Assembly (NCBI GenBank): GCA_900545805.1 | Contig: URAL01000041.1 | Span: 1 to 15,747, forward strand | DNA: 15,747 bases | DNA from: an uncultured Eubacteriales bacterium | GTDB lineage: Bacteria; Bacillota; Clostridia; Oscillospirales; Oscillospiraceae | Reading direction: 5' to 3' | Part shown: positions 5,733 through 11,687 of the stretch, piece by piece | Layout: every line of letters begins with the position of its first letter | Position numbering within the stretch: position 1 is the first letter of the stretch | Notes under the pieces: model-generated | The model's input: only the letters and a program-made list of their open reading frames with translations | Told to the model about the DNA's origin: nothing | The model's database searches: none | Position numbers and translations under genes: made by a program

Positions 5733-7796
5733 ATGATGAACGAAAAGTACGCACCACTATTTACTCCGTTCAAGATCGGCAATGTCGAGATTAAAAACCG
5801 CATTGTCCAGTGTTCCATGGGCGGCACCTCTCTGTTTGGCTGGCTTGAGCCCTGCCATTTCGACAAAGAGGCAGCTTATTTCCTGCTCCAGAGAGCACAG
5901 AAGGGCGTTGGCCTTGTTCTCCCCGGCATGCAGTGTGTCCGTGATACCATGGGCCGCCGCTGGCTGTACCAGAACAAGAGAATGTTCAAGCAGCTCAAAG
6001 AGTACATGGTAGAGTACCACAAGACCGGCTCCAAGCTGTTCATCCAGCTGGCAGCAGGCTTCGGCCGCTCTATGGCAGTTACCCCCTGGATGGTCGTCCT
6101 GAACAAGAATCCCATCCTCAACAAGATCGCTTCCCCCATCGTCGACGTAAGCTACAGCTGCGCTTCCGCATCTGCAACTCCTAACCGCTGGCAGGAGGAT
6201 ATGCTCTCCCGCCCCATGACCGTCAAGGAGATCCGCGAGATGGTCGAGGCATTCGGCAAGACCGCAAAGATGCTGCGCGACGCAGGCGTCGACGGCGTTG
6301 AGATCCACGCTGTTCACGAAGGCTATCTGCTTGACCAGTTCACCATGGAGAACTGGAACTGGCGTGAAGACGAGTACGGCGGCTCCTTCGAGAACCGTTT
6401 CCGCTTCCCCGTCGAGATCGTTCAGTGCATCAAGAGATACGCCGGTGAAGACTTCCCCGTATCCCTGCGTTACTCCGTCAAGTCCTACACCAAGGGCTGG
6501 GGTAAGGGCGCTGTTCCCGGCGAGAAGTTCGAGGAGTGGGGCCGTGACATGCCCGAATCCGAGAAGGCTATCAAGTACCTCGGCGACATGGGCTACGACT
6601 TCTTCAACTGCGATAACGGTACTTACGACGCCTGGTACTGGGCACATCCGCCTCAGTACATGCCCGACAACTGCAACCTCGCAGACGTTGAGCACATAAA
6701 GAAGTTCACCGACAAGCCCGTAGCATGCGCAGGCCGTATGCTGCCCGAGACCGCTGCGGAGGAGATCGCCGCCGGCCGTCTCGACGCTGTTGCAATCGCA
6801 CGTCAGAACCTCGTTGACCCCGATTGGATCATCAAGATCCAGGAAGGCCGCGAGGACGAGATCAAGCCCTGCATCCGCTGCCACAACGGCTGCTTCAACT
6901 TTGCTAAGTACAAGGGCACCGCAAACATTCAGGGCCTTGAGGACTCCCTGCACCTCGGTCGCTGCGCACTTACTCCTCCGACCATGCAGCACAACCGCTA
7001 CAAGATCGTTCCCACCAAGAACCCCAAGAAGGTTGCCATCATCGGCGCCGGTATCGGCGGCGTAGAGGCAGGCCTGGTTCTGCTCCAGCGCGGCCACAAG
7101 CCCGTCGTCTTCGAGAAGACCGACCGCATCGGCGGCCTGTTCCTCACTGCTTCCGCAATGAGCTTCAAGGAGAACGACAAGGCTCTCATCAAGTGGTATG
7201 AGAATGAAGTTAAGAAGGCCGGTCTCGACATTCGCTTCAACACCGAGATCAACGACCTGGGCATCCTCCGCGGCTATGACGAGATCATCGTTGCAACCGG
7301 CGCGGTTCCCAGAAAGATGCTGATCCCCGGCTTCGAGAAGTGCCTTACCTTCACTCAGCTGCTGCGTGAGAAGTACCCCGTAGGCGACAAAGTCGTGTTC
7401 TTCGGCGGCGGCCAGTCCGCTTGCGAGGCTGCATACGAGATGGTTCTCCAGGGCAAGCACCCTGTCATCGTCGAGTACGCAAAGGACCTCGTTCCCGCAC
7501 AGAACGTCTGCCTGTCCAACGCTTCCTTCCTGCGTGATGTTCTCGAGTATCACAAGGTTCCCACCTACCTTGAGCATACCATCCGCGAGATCAAGGACAA
7601 GACCGTCGTTATCGCTTCCAAGGACGGCAAGAACGTATTTGAGGTCGAGTACGACAACATCGTAAACGGCATCGGCTTCGTTCCCGCACCTGTCGGCGGC
7701 AAGGGCAAGAACATCCACCGCGTCGGCGACTGTGTCACCATCGGCAACCTGCGTACCGCTATCTGGCGCGCATGGGACGTCTGCATGAAGATATAG
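5733..7796 (+). CDS. FMN/FAD/4Fe-4S enoate reductase-type oxidoreductase (2,4-dienoyl-CoA reductase / BaiCD family)
   Basis: A 687-residue flavoenzyme of the old-yellow-enzyme/dienoyl-CoA-reductase superfamily, expected to reduce an activated C=C bond using NAD(P)H; the substrate is not determinable. Residues 1-375 form the FMN TIM barrel, with VEIHAVHEGYLLDQF (189-203) and YGGSFENRFRF (215-225) around the active site; Tyr198 probably matches the catalytic Tyr of E. coli FadH. Cysteines 380, 383, 387 and 411 form the Fe-S motif, but with 23 residues before the last Cys instead of the usual ~11. An FAD-binding GAGIGG (438-443), an NAD(P)-binding GGGQSA (558-563) and the terminal GD motif (665-666) complete the module. 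There is a second ATG at 5736. Codon use is far more biased than in its neighbours (mostly AAG, CTC/CTG, ATC and CGC), suggesting high expression. It is monocistronic. Confidence 0.9.
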   Translation: MMNEKYAPLFTPFKIGNVEIKNRIVQCSMGGTSLFGWLEPCHFDKEAAYFLLQRAQKGVGLVLPGMQCVRDTMGRRWLYQNKRMFKQLKEYMVEYHKTGSKLFIQLAAGFGRSMAVTPWMVVLNKNPILNKIASPIVDVSYSCASASATPNRWQEDMLSRPMTVKEIREMVEAFGKTAKMLRDAGVDGVEIHAVHEGYLLDQFTMENWNWREDEYGGSFENRFRFPVEIVQCIKRYAGEDFPVSLRYSVKSYTKGWGKGAVPGEKFEEWGRDMPESEKAIKYLGDMGYDFFNCDNGTYDAWYWAHPPQYMPDNCNLADVEHIKKFTDKPVACAGRMLPETAAEEIAAGRLDAVAIARQNLVDPDWIIKIQEGREDEIKPCIRCHNGCFNFAKYKGTANIQGLEDSLHLGRCALTPPTMQHNRYKIVPTKNPKKVAIIGAGIGGVEAGLVLLQRGHKPVVFEKTDRIGGLFLTASAMSFKENDKALIKWYENEVKKAGLDIRFNTEINDLGILRGYDEIIVATGAVPRKMLIPGFEKCLTFTQLLREKYPVGDKVVFFGGGQSACEAAYEMVLQGKHPVIVEYAKDLVPAQNVCLSNASFLRDVLEYHKVPTYLEHTIREIKDKTVVIASKDGKNVFEVEYDNIVNGIGFVPAPVGGKGKNIHRVGDCVTIGNLRTAIWRAWDVCMKI

Positions 7797-7828
7797 TCCC
7801 CTGCCCACGGTAAATACAAAGCATAAAG

Positions 7829-7863
7829 AAATCCGGTACGGAATTTTCCGTACCGGATTTTTT
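7829..7863 (+). terminator. Strong intrinsic terminator of the enoate-reductase-like gene
   Basis: AAATCCGGTACGGAA (7829-7843) pairs perfectly with TTCCGTACCGGATTT (7846-7860) and runs into TTTTTT (7858-7863). Confidence 0.92.
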
Positions 7864-7883
7864 CGTCTGATAGCATAAAAAAG

Positions 7884-7916
7884 AAAACCTACGGCTCTGT
7901 GAACCGTAGGTTTTTT
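7884..7916 (-). terminator. Terminator of tRNA-Val, usable on both strands
   Basis: AAAACCTACGG (7884-7894) and CCGTAGGTTTT (7904-7914) form a perfect 11-bp stem with a 9-base loop. On the minus strand it follows the tRNA directly and runs into TTTTCTTTTTT; on the plus strand it runs into T6, giving a second barrier after the flavoenzyme gene. Confidence 0.85.
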
Positions 7917-7991
7917 GGTGGACGATACAAGACTCGAACTTGTGACCTCCCGCACGTCAAGCGGATGCGCTACCAGCTGCGCCAATCGTCC
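7916..7991 (-). tRNA. tRNA-Val (anticodon GAC)
   Basis: On the minus strand the acceptor GGACGAT pairs with ATCGTCC, the D-arm is GCGC/GCGC with loop AGCTGGTA, and the anticodon arm is TCCGC/GCGGG around TTGACGT, placing GAC at positions 34-36. The T-arm is ACAAG-TTCGAGT-CTTGT and the discriminator base is A. The 3' CCA is encoded (7916-7918). It reads valine codons GUC and GUU. It has its own promoter at 8012-8040 and a terminator immediately downstream. Confidence 0.95.
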
Positions 7992-7995
7992 GTTT

Positions 7996-8032
7996 TTCAT
8001 CGGCAACGGTTATTCTACCTGATGCCGATGAA
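7996..8032. promoter_or_regulatory. Perfect 10-bp inverted repeat around the tRNA-Val -10 box
   Basis: TTCATCGGCA (7996-8005) and TGCCGATGAA (8023-8032) are exact inverted copies separated by 17 bases. One arm lies in the promoter spacer and the other at the predicted transcription start, with the -10 box in between. No T-run follows on the transcribed strand, so it is not a terminator for the gene upstream. Confidence 0.5.
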
Positions 8033-8040
8033 TTTGTCAA
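8012..8040 (-). promoter_or_regulatory. Promoter of tRNA-Val
   Basis: On the minus strand a perfect TTGACA (8035-8040), a 17-base spacer, then TAGAAT (8012-8017). Transcription would begin near 8005, about 14 bases before the mature tRNA. Confidence 0.75.
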
Positions 8041-8049
8041 CAGTTTTTT

Positions 8050-8682
8050 TCAGTTTCTCACATAAACCGTGCATTGGGCGGTTTTTCCATAGCACGAGAG
8101 GGTAACCTTCATTGTGCCGGCGCTCACGCCCGTTACGGTGCATGTGCCGTTTTCGTTGACTGTCACGGTCGCAATGCTCGGATCGGACGAGGACCATTCA
8201 TACTCGCCGGCGACAGTCATGGGGAAGTGCGAGCCCGTGAGAGTTATCGACTGTCCGACCTGGAACGCAAACTCTGTGCAGGGGCTCGCGTAGGGACTGC
8301 TCATCGTGACCGAGGTTATCTCCGGTGTGGGCGTAGGAGTCGGCGTCGGTGTGGGCGTAGGAGTCGGTGCGGCGGAGACGTCCGCGGGCGGCGTCGGCAT
8401 TACGGGAGCATTGGGATTGTCCGCGTTATCGAGACTCACCGTTATCATGACTATGAGTGCCGCTATGATGGCGACAATGAGTATCGCGCCGAAGATAAAC
8501 TGCCATTTGCGATTATCGCCCGCTCTTTTGTTTGCGGCGGTGCCTTTGACGGCGCTGGGCGTTGTGCCGGGAGCGCGGCGGCTGTTCTGGACTCTGCGGG
8601 TGCTGCACTTCGGGCAGCGGCGGCGCATCGCGGAATACTTCTCTCCGCAGCGGCGGCAGGTCACCTGAGGGATAAGACCCAT
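8050..8682 (-). CDS. Zinc-ribbon, single-pass membrane protein with Thr-Pro linker and Big2-like domain
   Basis: A 210-residue protein of unknown function with four parts. An N-terminal zinc ribbon has Cys9-x2-Cys12 and Cys23-x2-Cys26. A basic segment leads to one transmembrane helix (about residues 61-83). A Pro-Thr repeat linker (106-120) follows, and a C-terminal immunoglobulin-like Big2 domain (about 122-208) contains SSSDPSIATV and the GVSAGTMKVT motif typical of these folds. The topology would put the zinc ribbon inside and Big2 outside. Big2 domains are usually surface or adhesion modules. The strong site AAGGAGGAG sits just before the ATG. The gene has its own promoter; no terminator is seen before tRNA-Val, so some read-through is possible. 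Confidence 0.8.
   Translation of the reverse strand: MGLIPQVTCRRCGEKYSAMRRRCPKCSTRRVQNSRRAPGTTPSAVKGTAANKRAGDNRKWQFIFGAILIVAIIAALIVMITVSLDNADNPNAPVMPTPPADVSAAPTPTPTPTPTPTPTPEITSVTMSSPYASPCTEFAFQVGQSITLTGSHFPMTVAGEYEWSSSDPSIATVTVNENGTCTVTGVSAGTMKVTLSCYGKTAQCTVYVRN
8324..8371. repeat. Short tandem repeat encoding the Thr-Pro linker
   Basis: A 20-base unit beginning GGTGTGGGCG is repeated exactly at 8324-8343 and 8348-8367 (24-base period). On the coding strand it encodes the PTPTPT tract. A whole-unit slip would change the linker length by eight residues without a frameshift. Confidence 0.7.
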
Positions 8683-8717
8683 ATATGCTCCTCCTTAATT
8701 ACTTTATTATCTAATCA

Positions 8718-8746
8718 ATAATACAGCATTCTGCGTTTTTCGTCAA
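8718..8746 (-). promoter_or_regulatory. Promoter of the zinc-ribbon/Big2 gene
   Basis: On the minus strand TTGACG (8741-8746), a 17-base spacer and TATTAT (8718-8723). It fires away from the racemase promoter at 8791. Confidence 0.7.
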
Positions 8747-8790
8747 GTGCAGTAGGCGAAGGCATATCATGGAGGCTATGCGGAAAGGTC

Positions 8791-8819
8791 TTGCGCCGCT
8801 CATCTGCTTTGCTTATAAT
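8791..8819 (+). promoter_or_regulatory. Promoter of the racemase gene
   Basis: TTGCGC (8791-8796), a 17-base spacer and a perfect TATAAT (8814-8819). Transcription would start near 8826, about 40 bases before the ATG, so the hairpin at 8832-8848 would be in the leader. Confidence 0.6.
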
Positions 8820-8824
8820 AAAAT

Positions 8825-8848
8825 AAAAAAACCGGTCGGAGCGACCGG
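8825..8848 (-). terminator. Minus-strand intrinsic terminator upstream of the racemase gene
   Basis: CCGGTCG (8832-8838) and CGACCGG (8842-8848) form a perfect GC-rich 7-bp stem with a GAG loop. On the minus strand seven T follow immediately (8831-8825), the classic terminator layout; on the plus strand no T-run follows. The only minus-strand gene feeding it is carD, about 700 bases away, so it would end the carD transcript after it crosses the whole racemase gene in antisense. Confidence 0.7.
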
Positions 8849-8866
8849 AAGCAAAGGAGAACGGCT

Positions 8867-9559
8867 ATGAAAACCATTGGCTTGATAGGCGGGATGAGCT
8901 GGGAGAGCACGGCGTATTATTATAAGCTGATAAACGAAGATATCCGCAGCAGGCTCGGCGGTCTTCATTCCGCGAAAATTATAATCTACAGCGTTGAATT
9001 TGCCGAGATCGAGAAATATCAGTCTGCCGGCCGATGGGAAAAGTGCGGAGACATTTTAAGCCGCGCCGCCGGAAGTCTTGAAGCTGCCGGAGCTGATTTC
9101 ATCCTGCTCGGCACGAACACGCTGCACAGGATAGCGCCTCAGCTTGAATCGGCGGTCGGCATTCCGTTCGTGCATATCGCGGATGCCGCGGCACGCGAAA
9201 TCGAAAACAGCCTCATTGGGAAGGTCGGGCTTTTGGGGACGAAATACACGCTGACGGAGGACTTCTTTAAGCAGCGGCTGATCGATCGGGGAATAGAGGT
9301 GCTCATACCCGGCGATGAGGACGTCGAGGCCGTGAACGATATAATTTTTCGTGAGCTGTGCGTTGGCGAGATCAGAGCCGAATCGCGCAAAAGGCTGCGC
9401 GGCGTTATCGACAGGCTGGCGGGCCGCGGCGCCGGGGGCGTGATCCTCGGCTGCACCGAGCTCGGCCTTATTATACAGCCGGAGGATTCTCCCGTTCCGA
9501 TCTTTGACACGACCGTCATCCACGCAAGGCGCGCTGTGGAGCTTGCGCTGGAGAGCTAA
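8867..9559 (+). CDS. Aspartate/glutamate racemase family protein
   Basis: A 230-residue PLP-independent amino-acid racemase that would interconvert L- and D-Asp or Glu in the cytoplasm. Family marks are the N-terminal GLIGGMSWEST (5-15), the first active-site segment GTNTLH (82-87) and the second, GCTELG (195-200), with Cys196 as catalytic base. The first catalytic position is Thr83 rather than Cys; the E. coli YgeA-type L-specific enzyme is, from memory, also Thr there, so this fits that subgroup rather than a dead enzyme. The site AAAGGAG lies 9 bases before the ATG. Its stop overlaps the carD stop on the opposite strand by 4 bases. The physiological substrate is not certain. Confidence 0.88.
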   Translation: MKTIGLIGGMSWESTAYYYKLINEDIRSRLGGLHSAKIIIYSVEFAEIEKYQSAGRWEKCGDILSRAAGSLEAAGADFILLGTNTLHRIAPQLESAVGIPFVHIADAAAREIENSLIGKVGLLGTKYTLTEDFFKQRLIDRGIEVLIPGDEDVEAVNDIIFRELCVGEIRAESRKRLRGVIDRLAGRGAGGVILGCTELGLIIQPEDSPVPIFDTTVIHARRAVELALES

Positions 9560-10062
9560 CATTCCCCCGCCGTCCGGCGGCGGATATAGTCGGCAACGTC
9601 GTCGGCCGCTATGCCGAGGGCATAGGCAAGCTCGCCGTGCAGCATGCGCTCGGCGGTCTTGAGATACTGCGCGTCGATGTTGTGGAAGTGCTTTTTCTGA
9701 TCCTTGAGCGCCTCACGGCGGCGATAGAGCATACCGACAAGCTGCATGAGCTGCTTACGGTCGCCGCTTTTGACTATATCATCGCACGCACTCTTGCGCT
9801 CTGCGTCGCTGACTATCCACTCAAGCGGCTCGCGCACGGCCTCGTCGATAAGCGCGTCGGCCTCCTTCTCCGTCAGCACCGGGCGCAGCTTGCCCATGAG
9901 CTTTTCGTTTGCCGTCGGCACATAAACGGTGCTGCCCGGATCGTCGACAGGGCTCAGAACGTAGTATTCGCCCTTTGTTTTGCCGAGCTTGAGTATGCTT
10001 ATCTCTCTTACCGTGCATACTCCCTGAGTTCCGTATACGACCGTTTGACCTACCGCCAGCAT
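9556..10062 (-). CDS. CarD/CdnL-family RNA polymerase-binding transcription regulator
   Basis: A 168-residue member of the CarD_CdnL_TRCF family, which binds the RNA polymerase beta subunit and stabilises open complexes at stable-RNA and other promoters. The N-terminal RNAP-interaction domain (about 1-60) shows VGQTVVYGTQGVCTV (4-18) and VYVPTANE (46-53), as in CarD relatives. The C-terminal part (about 65-165) is helical and charged and would contact DNA. GGAGGT (10068-10073) lies 5 bases before the ATG. It shares a -35 box with asnS and has a terminator-like hairpin in its leader, so its own synthesis may be attenuated (inference). Its stop codon overlaps that of the convergent racemase gene. 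Confidence 0.88.
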   Translation of the reverse strand: MLAVGQTVVYGTQGVCTVREISILKLGKTKGEYYVLSPVDDPGSTVYVPTANEKLMGKLRPVLTEKEADALIDEAVREPLEWIVSDAERKSACDDIVKSGDRKQLMQLVGMLYRRREALKDQKKHFHNIDAQYLKTAERMLHGELAYALGIAADDVADYIRRRTAGEC

Positions 10063-10073
10063 TTCTTACCTCC

Positions 10074-10100
10074 AAAAAAATCGCGCCGCACCGGGCGGCG
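10074..10100 (-). terminator. Terminator-like hairpin in the carD leader
   Basis: On the minus strand CGCCGC, a CCGGT loop and GCGGCG form an all-GC 6-bp stem (10084-10100), followed by CGA and then seven T (10080-10074), immediately before the GGAGGT ribosome site of carD. This is the layout of an intrinsic terminator or attenuator placed between promoter and gene. The 3-base gap before the T-run may weaken it. Confidence 0.5.
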
Positions 10101-10112
10101 TTCAAAAAGCAA

Positions 10113-10142
10113 AGCTTTTCTTTCATTAGCTTTTCTTTCATT
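10113..10142. repeat. 15-base tandem duplication
   Basis: AGCTTTTCTTTCATT is present twice without a gap (10113-10127 and 10128-10142), in the carD leader just after its predicted start site. It is a small local duplication of unknown effect. Confidence 0.85.
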
Positions 10143-10149
10143 AATAATT

Positions 10150-10178
10150 AATATATCACAAATTTAAAATTGTTGCAA
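10150..10178 (-). promoter_or_regulatory. Promoter of carD (shares its -35 with asnS)
   Basis: On the minus strand TTGCAA (10173-10178), a 17-base spacer and TATATT (10150-10155). The expected start is near 10143, giving a leader of about 80 bases that includes the tandem repeat and the terminator-like hairpin. Confidence 0.55.
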
Positions 10179-10201
10179 GGAAGAAAAAAATAGTATATAA
10201 T
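10173..10201 (+). promoter_or_regulatory. Promoter of asnS (shares its -35 with carD)
   Basis: TTGCAA (10173-10178), a 17-base spacer and TATAAT (10196-10201). Because TTGCAA is its own reverse complement, the same six base pairs serve as -35 for both directions. The leader is only about 45 bases, with no room for a T-box. Confidence 0.65.
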
Positions 10202-10253
10202 GTGCATTTGTCAATAGTCAAAAATTCAGAAAACCAAGATCGGAGTGTCTTTT

Positions 10254-11648
10254 ATGAAACGCACCAGGATAGCTCAGATATTTGCCGACGCCGAGAGCTT
10301 CGGCGGCAGGGAGATAACCGTCTGCGGCTGGGCACGCACCATCCGCGACATGAAAAATTTCGGATTTATAGAGCTCAACGACGGCTCGTGCTTCAAGAGC
10401 CTTCAGGTCGTGCTCGAGCGGGACAAGCTGTCCAACTACGATGAGCTTGCGCATCAGAACGTCGGCGCCGCGTTCATCGCAAGAGGCGAGCTTGTGCTCA
10501 CGCCCGAGGCAAAGCAGCCGTTTGAGCTCAAGGCGGCCGAGGTGCTTGTGGAGGGCGCCTCCACCCCCGACTATCCGCTTCAGAAAAAGCGCCACAGCGT
10601 CGAGTTTCTGCGCACGATCCAGCACCTGAGACCGCGCACAAATCTCTTCTCGGCGACCTTCCGCGTCCGCAGCGTCGCGGCACAGGCGGTGCATGAATTT
10701 TTCCGAGATAACGGCTTTGTATATGTCCACACGCCGATCATAACCGGCTCCGACTGCGAGGGCGCGGGCGAGATGTTCCGCGTAACGACGCTCGATCTCA
10801 ACAACCTCCCCCTGCGCGAGGACGGCAAGGTCGACGACAGCAAGGATTTCTTCGGCAAGGTCACGAGCCTGACCGTCTCCGGCCAGCTCAACGCCGAAAA
10901 TTTTGCCATGGCCTTCGGTGATGTATATACCTTCGGCCCGACCTTCCGCGCCGAGGTGTCCTACACTCAGCGCCACGCTGCCGAGTTCTGGATGATAGAG
11001 CCTGAGATGGCCTTTGCCGATCTCTACGACTACATGGACAACGCCGAGGCGATGGTCAAGTACGTCATAAACACCGTCATCGAGCGCTGCCCGCAGGAAA
11101 TGCAGTTTTTCAACTCGTTCGTCGATAAGGGCCTGCTTGAGCGTCTTGAGAACGTTGTTTCCAACGACTTCGGCCGTATAAGCTACACCGAGGCCGTCGA
11201 TATTCTGCAAAAAAGCGGCGAGAGCTTCGACTTCCCCGTCGAGTGGGGCATCGACCTTCAGACCGAGCACGAGCGCTATCTGACCGAGAAGGTCTTCAAA
11301 AAGCCAATTTTCGTCACCGATTACCCCAAGGAGATCAAGGCGTTCTACATGCGCATGAACGACGACGGCAGAACCGTTGCGGCGGCCGACTGCCTTGTTC
11401 CGGGCGTCGGAGAGATCATCGGCGGCTCGCAGCGCGAGGAGCGGCTCGACGTTCTGCTTGCGCGCATGGAGCAGCTGGGCCTGAACCCCGACGACTACTG
11501 GTGGTATCTCGATCTGCGCCGCTACGGCTCCTGCCGCCACGCGGGGTACGGCATGGGCTTTGAGCGCCTTGTAATGTACCTCACCGGCGTATCCAACATC
11601 CGCGACGTTGAGCTGCACCCCCGCACCACCGGCAACGCAGATTTTTAA
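10254..11648 (+). CDS. asnS: Asparaginyl-tRNA synthetase (class II)
   Basis: Charges tRNA-Asn with asparagine. An N-terminal OB-fold for the anticodon (about residues 17-105, beginning EITVCGWARTIRD) precedes a class II catalytic core with TGSDCEGAGEMF, motif 2 starting at FRAE (231-234) and ending in EFWMIEPEMAF, and motif 3 in GYGMGFERLVMYL, followed by SNIRDVELHPRT. The length of 464 residues is typical. The ATG at 10254 is chosen because GGAG lies 8 bases upstream; the in-frame GTG at 10245 overlaps that site. Motif 2 reads FRAE-VSYT-QRH and the end reads HPRTTGNADF, where most bacterial AsnRS have FRAE-NSNT-RH and PFPRTPGNAEF. It is therefore either a divergent AsnRS or a paralogue, but the overall fit to AsnRS is clear. 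Confidence 0.9.
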   Translation: MKRTRIAQIFADAESFGGREITVCGWARTIRDMKNFGFIELNDGSCFKSLQVVLERDKLSNYDELAHQNVGAAFIARGELVLTPEAKQPFELKAAEVLVEGASTPDYPLQKKRHSVEFLRTIQHLRPRTNLFSATFRVRSVAAQAVHEFFRDNGFVYVHTPIITGSDCEGAGEMFRVTTLDLNNLPLREDGKVDDSKDFFGKVTSLTVSGQLNAENFAMAFGDVYTFGPTFRAEVSYTQRHAAEFWMIEPEMAFADLYDYMDNAEAMVKYVINTVIERCPQEMQFFNSFVDKGLLERLENVVSNDFGRISYTEAVDILQKSGESFDFPVEWGIDLQTEHERYLTEKVFKKPIFVTDYPKEIKAFYMRMNDDGRTVAAADCLVPGVGEIIGGSQREERLDVLLARMEQLGLNPDDYWWYLDLRRYGSCRHAGYGMGFERLVMYLTGVSNIRDVELHPRTTGNADF

Positions 11649-11671
11649 TAGCGTCTTGGCGCTATTAAAAA
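11642..11671. other. Perfect 12-bp hairpin over the asnS stop codon
   Basis: TTTTTAATAGCG (11642-11653) and CGCTATTAAAAA (11660-11671) are perfect inverted copies with a 6-base loop; the TAA stop (11646-11648) is in the left arm. The T-run is on the 5' side and the A-run on the 3' side, the reverse of a normal terminator, so it more likely protects the mRNA end or is part of the downstream element. Confidence 0.55.
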
Positions 11672-11687
11672 TACATTGATTGCGTCA

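Noticed and set aside
5757..8006. A 749-codon open frame on the minus strand, antisense to the flavoenzyme
   Set aside because: It exists because the sense gene avoids the codons that would give antisense stops. It runs through the tRNA-Val and two terminators, is Leu/Val/Asp-rich without motifs, and has no ribosome site.
8324..8371. The tandem repeat as a CRISPR-like array
   Set aside because: Only two copies in frame within a Pro-Thr coding tract, with no unique spacers.
10202..10253. T-box riboswitch before asnS
   Set aside because: The predicted leader is only about 45 bases and contains no T-box or antiterminator sequence.
10218..11618. A 466-codon open frame antisense to asnS
   Set aside because: A shadow of the biased asnS codon usage; no domain, no ribosome site, and asnS itself has clear class II motifs.
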